Part shown: positions 60,145 to 64,000 of the stretch, in pieces
Layout: every line of letters starts with the position of its first letter
Numbering within the stretch: position 1 is the first letter of the stretch
DNA from: Trichoplax adhaerens
Lineage: Eukaryota; Placozoa; Uniplacotomia; Trichoplacea; Trichoplacidae
Reading direction: 5' to 3'
DNA length: 64,000 nt
Assembly: GCF_000150275.1 (NCBI RefSeq)
Contig: NW_002060946.1
Location: 5,618,597 to 5,682,596, forward strand
Notes under the pieces: generated by a model
Seen by the model: the letters and a program-made list of their open reading frames with translations, nothing else
Told to the model about the DNA's origin: nothing
The model's database searches: none
Made by a program: the position numbers and the translations under genes

Positions 60145-62894
60145 ATGAAATATAACGCAATTCCTCTTGACGATAGGCAACTAACGGCTAACCAATTACC
60201 ATGTAAGGCAATTAAGAATGTTTTGAAAATGATTAAGACTAGCTCAGTAGACACGTTGCCTTGGAAGAGACTTGATTTCTTCTCCTTATTGATGTTATTT
60301 ATTATTATGATGGATAGCCAAAAAGTTCCATCCATGCTATTATGTCATCGTGTCGCTATGTTACCTGCTGATGCTGATAACATCGCCTTTCTCATGGTAC
60401 TTCTGCTTAAAGGTAGGCCTGATCATCCAAGCTGAATTCTATCAGTGCAATCAATGATCATTAGTCTTGCTTTGTAAACCCAATTTACTCTACTCCAATC
60501 CATCAGCCATAAGTCAACAGTTAGCGATGTCTAATTGACTACCATTGGGCTTTCAACGCTGAAATGCAACACTTCCACTTCTGCCCAAGTACAGTATACA
60601 CTTCGGTGATTCAACCCAATATCTTGCTACAGTATCCATGCATATTCGCTTTTCAGCGTAATAGCAGAAGTACAGTATACACTTCGGTGATTCAATCCAA
60701 TATCTTGCTACAGTATCCATGCATATTCGCTTTTCAGCATAATAACTGTACTACTTGCCTTAGGACTACCTTGTTGGATAGGCTAGATCCCACCTACTTC
60801 ACATTATAATTATTGACTAACTATACATTATCTTCACTGCCGTGTAATATTATCTAGCAATCGTATCAATGATTTACATTCGCAAGTTGATCTTAGCCAA
60901 TATATTTCTCAGCAAGTGAAATAAAACTCTTCAATAAATTACATAGAATTTGCCTAAAAATACTTAAAAAAAACAAACAACAATAATTAAGACGAGTGGT
61001 CGATGTGCTTCATCACAACATTAGATCAATACCGTACTGAATACCTAAAGCGAAATGACATCCATACTATGGCAACTGTGATCATTATATATTAATTATT
61101 CAAAACGATCCATTGCTGCTGCTATACTGTAAAGAGTCGTCAACATGTATTGATGCTATCGAACTGAATGATGTAGTAATGAGTGAACTTTCCCTTTAAA
61201 GTATAATGAAATGAATTGAGCTGACGTTATTCAATGATATACATAGGCGGTCAAGGAATATGAAGTATTATCCATTTTCCGCCTTGGCAGACTACTTCCG
61301 CCCAAGAAATCAGGTTAGATAATTAATTGTGACGCTACTTATCTCAAAATAACAACTTATACAACTTGGTTACTGCCGTATATCACCACAATGCTACTCT
61401 AGGCGTTAAAACATTAGTAATGATCTTGTTTATCAAGCCAATTATCGCAACCCAGGTGGATATTGTGCAATGACCTTGCACGTATTGCTAAACTCGCCCT
61501 ACAACATCTAAGCCGGTAATCGAGGATGATCCTGTTTTGAATACTAACATTACACATTTTTTCAAGGTATTAACGTAATTTTACCGTGTATTGACAACTG
61601 GACCATTTGCGACATGAGGACTCGTGCATTCAACGTACCGCCCCAACAGGTAAATAATAATGATAATCATAACGTGCGTAAGTTGTGACTGTGCTACTTA
61701 CATTCGTTTTTACTGTACTGCAAGTTGAGAAAATTGCAGTATTTCCTGTACTTTCTGAGCTGGTTCTATAATTTACGTAGTACCTGTAGATAATAGTTTT
61801 TAGCCATTTAAATGATGACGTATAACATTGCTTCCAATCTTTTTTTTCCAGATTTTAACTCAAGATAAGGCTACTATCTCTATTGGCGCATCCATCTATT
61901 ATCGTATTCATGATGCAAATACCTCTATAATGGCAACGCAGGATCTAAATTGTTCATCACGAACAATCGCTCAAACTTCTGTCAAAAATATTCTTACAAC
62001 AAAAACTGTACAGGAAATTGAATCGAAATTGCCACATTTAAATGATGAAATTCAAGTAAAGTGAATTTAACCTTCATTTATTGTAGCCTACAATCATGCC
62101 ATGATTGATTGAATTGAACTTTTCAACTCATAAATAACGCTTATTTCTCAGATTTCATTAAACAAGGAAACAACGCTATGGGGTATGGAAATCCAGCGAG
62201 TTGAGCTGTAAGTTTATAGTTTGATTTAAAAAAGCAATAGATGCATTTAAATTGATCTTACGGTATTGCACTATTTAATTGTAATGTATGTACCCTTCAC
62301 AGAACTTTGCCCCGAGTTCTACGACGCCAAGATGATACTTCCAACCCAATCTTATTACCCGATTACGCATATACTCCAAAAACTGACATCAATTTTGTTT
62401 CTCCTGGTTATAATACTACCTATGTTACTCCTGGTCACAACACTATTAACTATGATTCTACCGCATTGGAAATGTTAAATACAAGCAGTAAATCACATGT
62501 AGATTCCACTGAAGCCTACAACGCGAAAGAAAATGTAAAGGCGCGCCTTTCACCACATGATATTATTACAGCTATAGATGGCTTATGTAACAGAATCCAT
62601 GTTGCTAATGTAGGAGCTGTTTACCAATTAGATTTAGAGATATCACGAGGTGTTACGGAGACTTATTACATTGATTTAAAATATGGAGATGGATCTGCTG
62701 GTGTAGGAAAGCCAAGAAATTGTAAACCTGATTGTATCATCAGTATATCAGAAGAAGACATGGTAGATTTATTTACGAGGCAGATATCTGCTAAAATGGC
62801 TTATATGCAAGGTAGACTAAGAGTATCTGGTAACATAGGCTCAGCAATGAAGTTAGAGAGTTTCCTATCTTCATTGGCTGAGCGCGTGGTATAA
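60145..62894 (+). CDS. STOML1: Stomatin-like protein 1 (SPFH domain + SCP2 domain)
   Basis: Well-supported exons are 61247-61313, 61567-61649, 61852-62055, 62152-62207 and 62303-62894, all in phase. They encode the stomatin core: AVKEYEVLSIFRLGRLLPP, GINVILPCIDNWTICDMRTR, FNVPPQQ, ILTQDKATISIGASIYYRI, SRTIAQTSVKNILTTK and LWGMEIQRVEL. A linker and an SCP2 (sterol-carrier) domain follow in the last exon (DLCNRI-like start, VYQLDLEI, YIDLKYGDGSAGVG, DCIISISEEDMVDLF, GRLRVSGNIG). This fusion defines STOML1 and nematode UNC-24, membrane proteins linked to ion-channel control and lipid or late-endosome traffic. A first exon from the ATG at 60145 (alternative 60136) encodes MKYNAIPLDD, like the conserved tyrosine-based start of STOML1, and may continue to a hydrophobic stretch (WKRLDFFSLLMLFIIM) that fits the membrane hairpin. 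Its 3' end and the join to 61247 are not resolved. Confidence 0.87.
60590..60750. repeat. Two-copy ~81-bp tandem repeat
   Basis: 'agtacagtatacacttcggt' followed by 'gattcaacccaatatcttgc' and 'tacagtatccatgcatattc' occurs twice in a row (from about 60590 and 60671), with only a few differences. It lies in the presumed first intron of the STOML1-like gene. Confidence 0.85.
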
Positions 62895-64000
62895 TTATTA
62901 TTTTGGTAAGAGAAAGGTATCGTCGACTAATTTATGGGCTAATAATGATTAATTAATAAGAAGATATTGCCTGTAACTTTGAATTTAATATGATGATACG
63001 CTAATTGTGCGTAATAAATTTTAATATCCATTATTTTACATTATTAGGCATCTTATGCTTGTATTTCGATTCTCAATATTCTTACAGTAATGGGAGATTC
63101 CTAGAATATTATAAATAATACATATGTATATGTCCGTATAGATCTGTACTTACATAATATACTACATGTACATTTATTTAGTATATTTAAGGCATATACA
63201 GTACATACTGTATATCTGTACATCTGTGAATATGTAAGTAATTCATACAGTTCTTGCCCAGACAGAATAGGAACTGCAGCAGTGTTAATTATTGACGTAA
63301 AACTACTGCCGTTGGGCGTTATCTTTGAAACATCGAAATAGGTAAAAAATTGTTATGGAGCTGTTTTAGCACAATCATTAGTATCTTAATTTATTATAAT
63401 TTTTCCTTTGTAATTACATATTCTGCTGTATGTGTATTGAATGAAGATATTGTATAATAATTTTGCGTTTTAAAATCATACACAAAAGAATTTATACAGC
63501 AATGCTTCTGTTTATCTATATTACAAAAATTTTGATTACTGATGGATTCCACTGAGGAAAAAAAGCTTCCTGTTGGATATAACATTCAAAATTTTTCGAC
63601 TTAGAAACATGAATAAGCTACTATCAGCAGCTATCATTTATCTACTTTTGCTAGCTTAATACAGCTTGTGATCCAATCAATGTGTAATAATGTACTACAG
63701 TATGAAACCGTAAAGATTAGCTATCGAATTTGAAGCGAGCTTTTAGCATCAATCTACTCGTCACTAGCATCGTTTTGTTATATCATTCCTGTGTATGATC
63801 TTTGTATCGTGTAAATAGCTTTTATAAATACATTGGATAGTTAACGACCGATATGTGTACCACCTGCTCATCACTCTAATTTAACAATTTCTATATATTA
63901 AGAGACGTTATGTTATAATTGTATAGGGTAGTGTTCAGGCAAATTATCGGAATATCGTACTTAGTTGATAGTTTTAGTATTACAATGTATAATCAATAAA
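62895..64000. other. 3' flank of the STOML1-like gene, no gene seen
   Basis: AT-rich. Between 63115 and 63245 there is another cluster of short palindromes ('acatatgtatatgt', 'atgtacat', 'acagtacatactgta'). No exon is supported up to the window end. Confidence 0.45.

Overview
The window reads as nuclear DNA of an AT-rich, intron-rich animal. Genes are split into many short exons by small GT-AG introns, and phases stay in register when exons are joined by eye. The gene set includes a folliculin-interacting protein, a stomatin/SCP2 fusion of the STOML1 type, lysosomal alpha-mannosidase, a eukaryotic soluble pyrophosphatase and a DDX21/50-like helicase. This suits an early-branching metazoan. 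A placozoan-like genome is my best guess, but the sequence alone does not prove it. I see no tRNA, rRNA, CRISPR array or transposase/reverse-transcriptase gene.

Layout. 1-3560 (-): coiled-coil protein running off the left edge. 4812-9009 (-): small calponin-homology protein. 9010-13000: gene-poor DNA with decayed tandem repeats, then a GTAC-palindrome-rich block and a CRE/E-box cluster. 14853-18385 (+): DEAD-box helicase. 18859-19686 (-): first of four SnoaL/DUF4440-like genes. 22133-26927: derived copy of a two-part duplicated segment, carrying the three last exons of alpha-mannosidase and a strongly altered SnoaL copy. 28085-29049 (+): second SnoaL gene. 29050-35000: gene-free DNA with repeats. 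35001-39856: source copy of the duplication, with the third SnoaL gene at 36456-38654 (+). 39288-45304 (-): complete 14-exon lysosomal alpha-mannosidase. 45775-46550: a 69-bp tandem repeat open on both strands. 48173-50665 (+): 13-exon inorganic pyrophosphatase. 51341-57590 (-): 20-exon FNIP. 57591-60135: intergenic region with GTAC palindromes. 60145-62894 (+): STOML1-like gene.

The most unusual feature is the duplication. The left copy is inverted relative to the right one, and its two blocks are in swapped order, so it is a circular permutation. This is what is expected if the segment was excised as a circle, or passed through a tandem duplicate, and was then inserted in inverse orientation at a short gattaaa match. 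Inside the left copy the SnoaL-like gene has nearly unchanged promoter and introns. Its coding sequence from exon 2 to the middle of exon 3 is replaced by very different sequence, which now predicts a 52-residue cysteine-containing peptide.

Functionally, alpha-mannosidase (lysosomal lumen) and FNIP (lysosomal nutrient sensing) lie within 20 kb. A perfect TCACGTGAC CLEAR-type site lies 413 bp upstream of the mannosidase start, and a GTCACGTG site lies between FNIP and STOML1. Exon joins were made by eye; no alignment or search was run.
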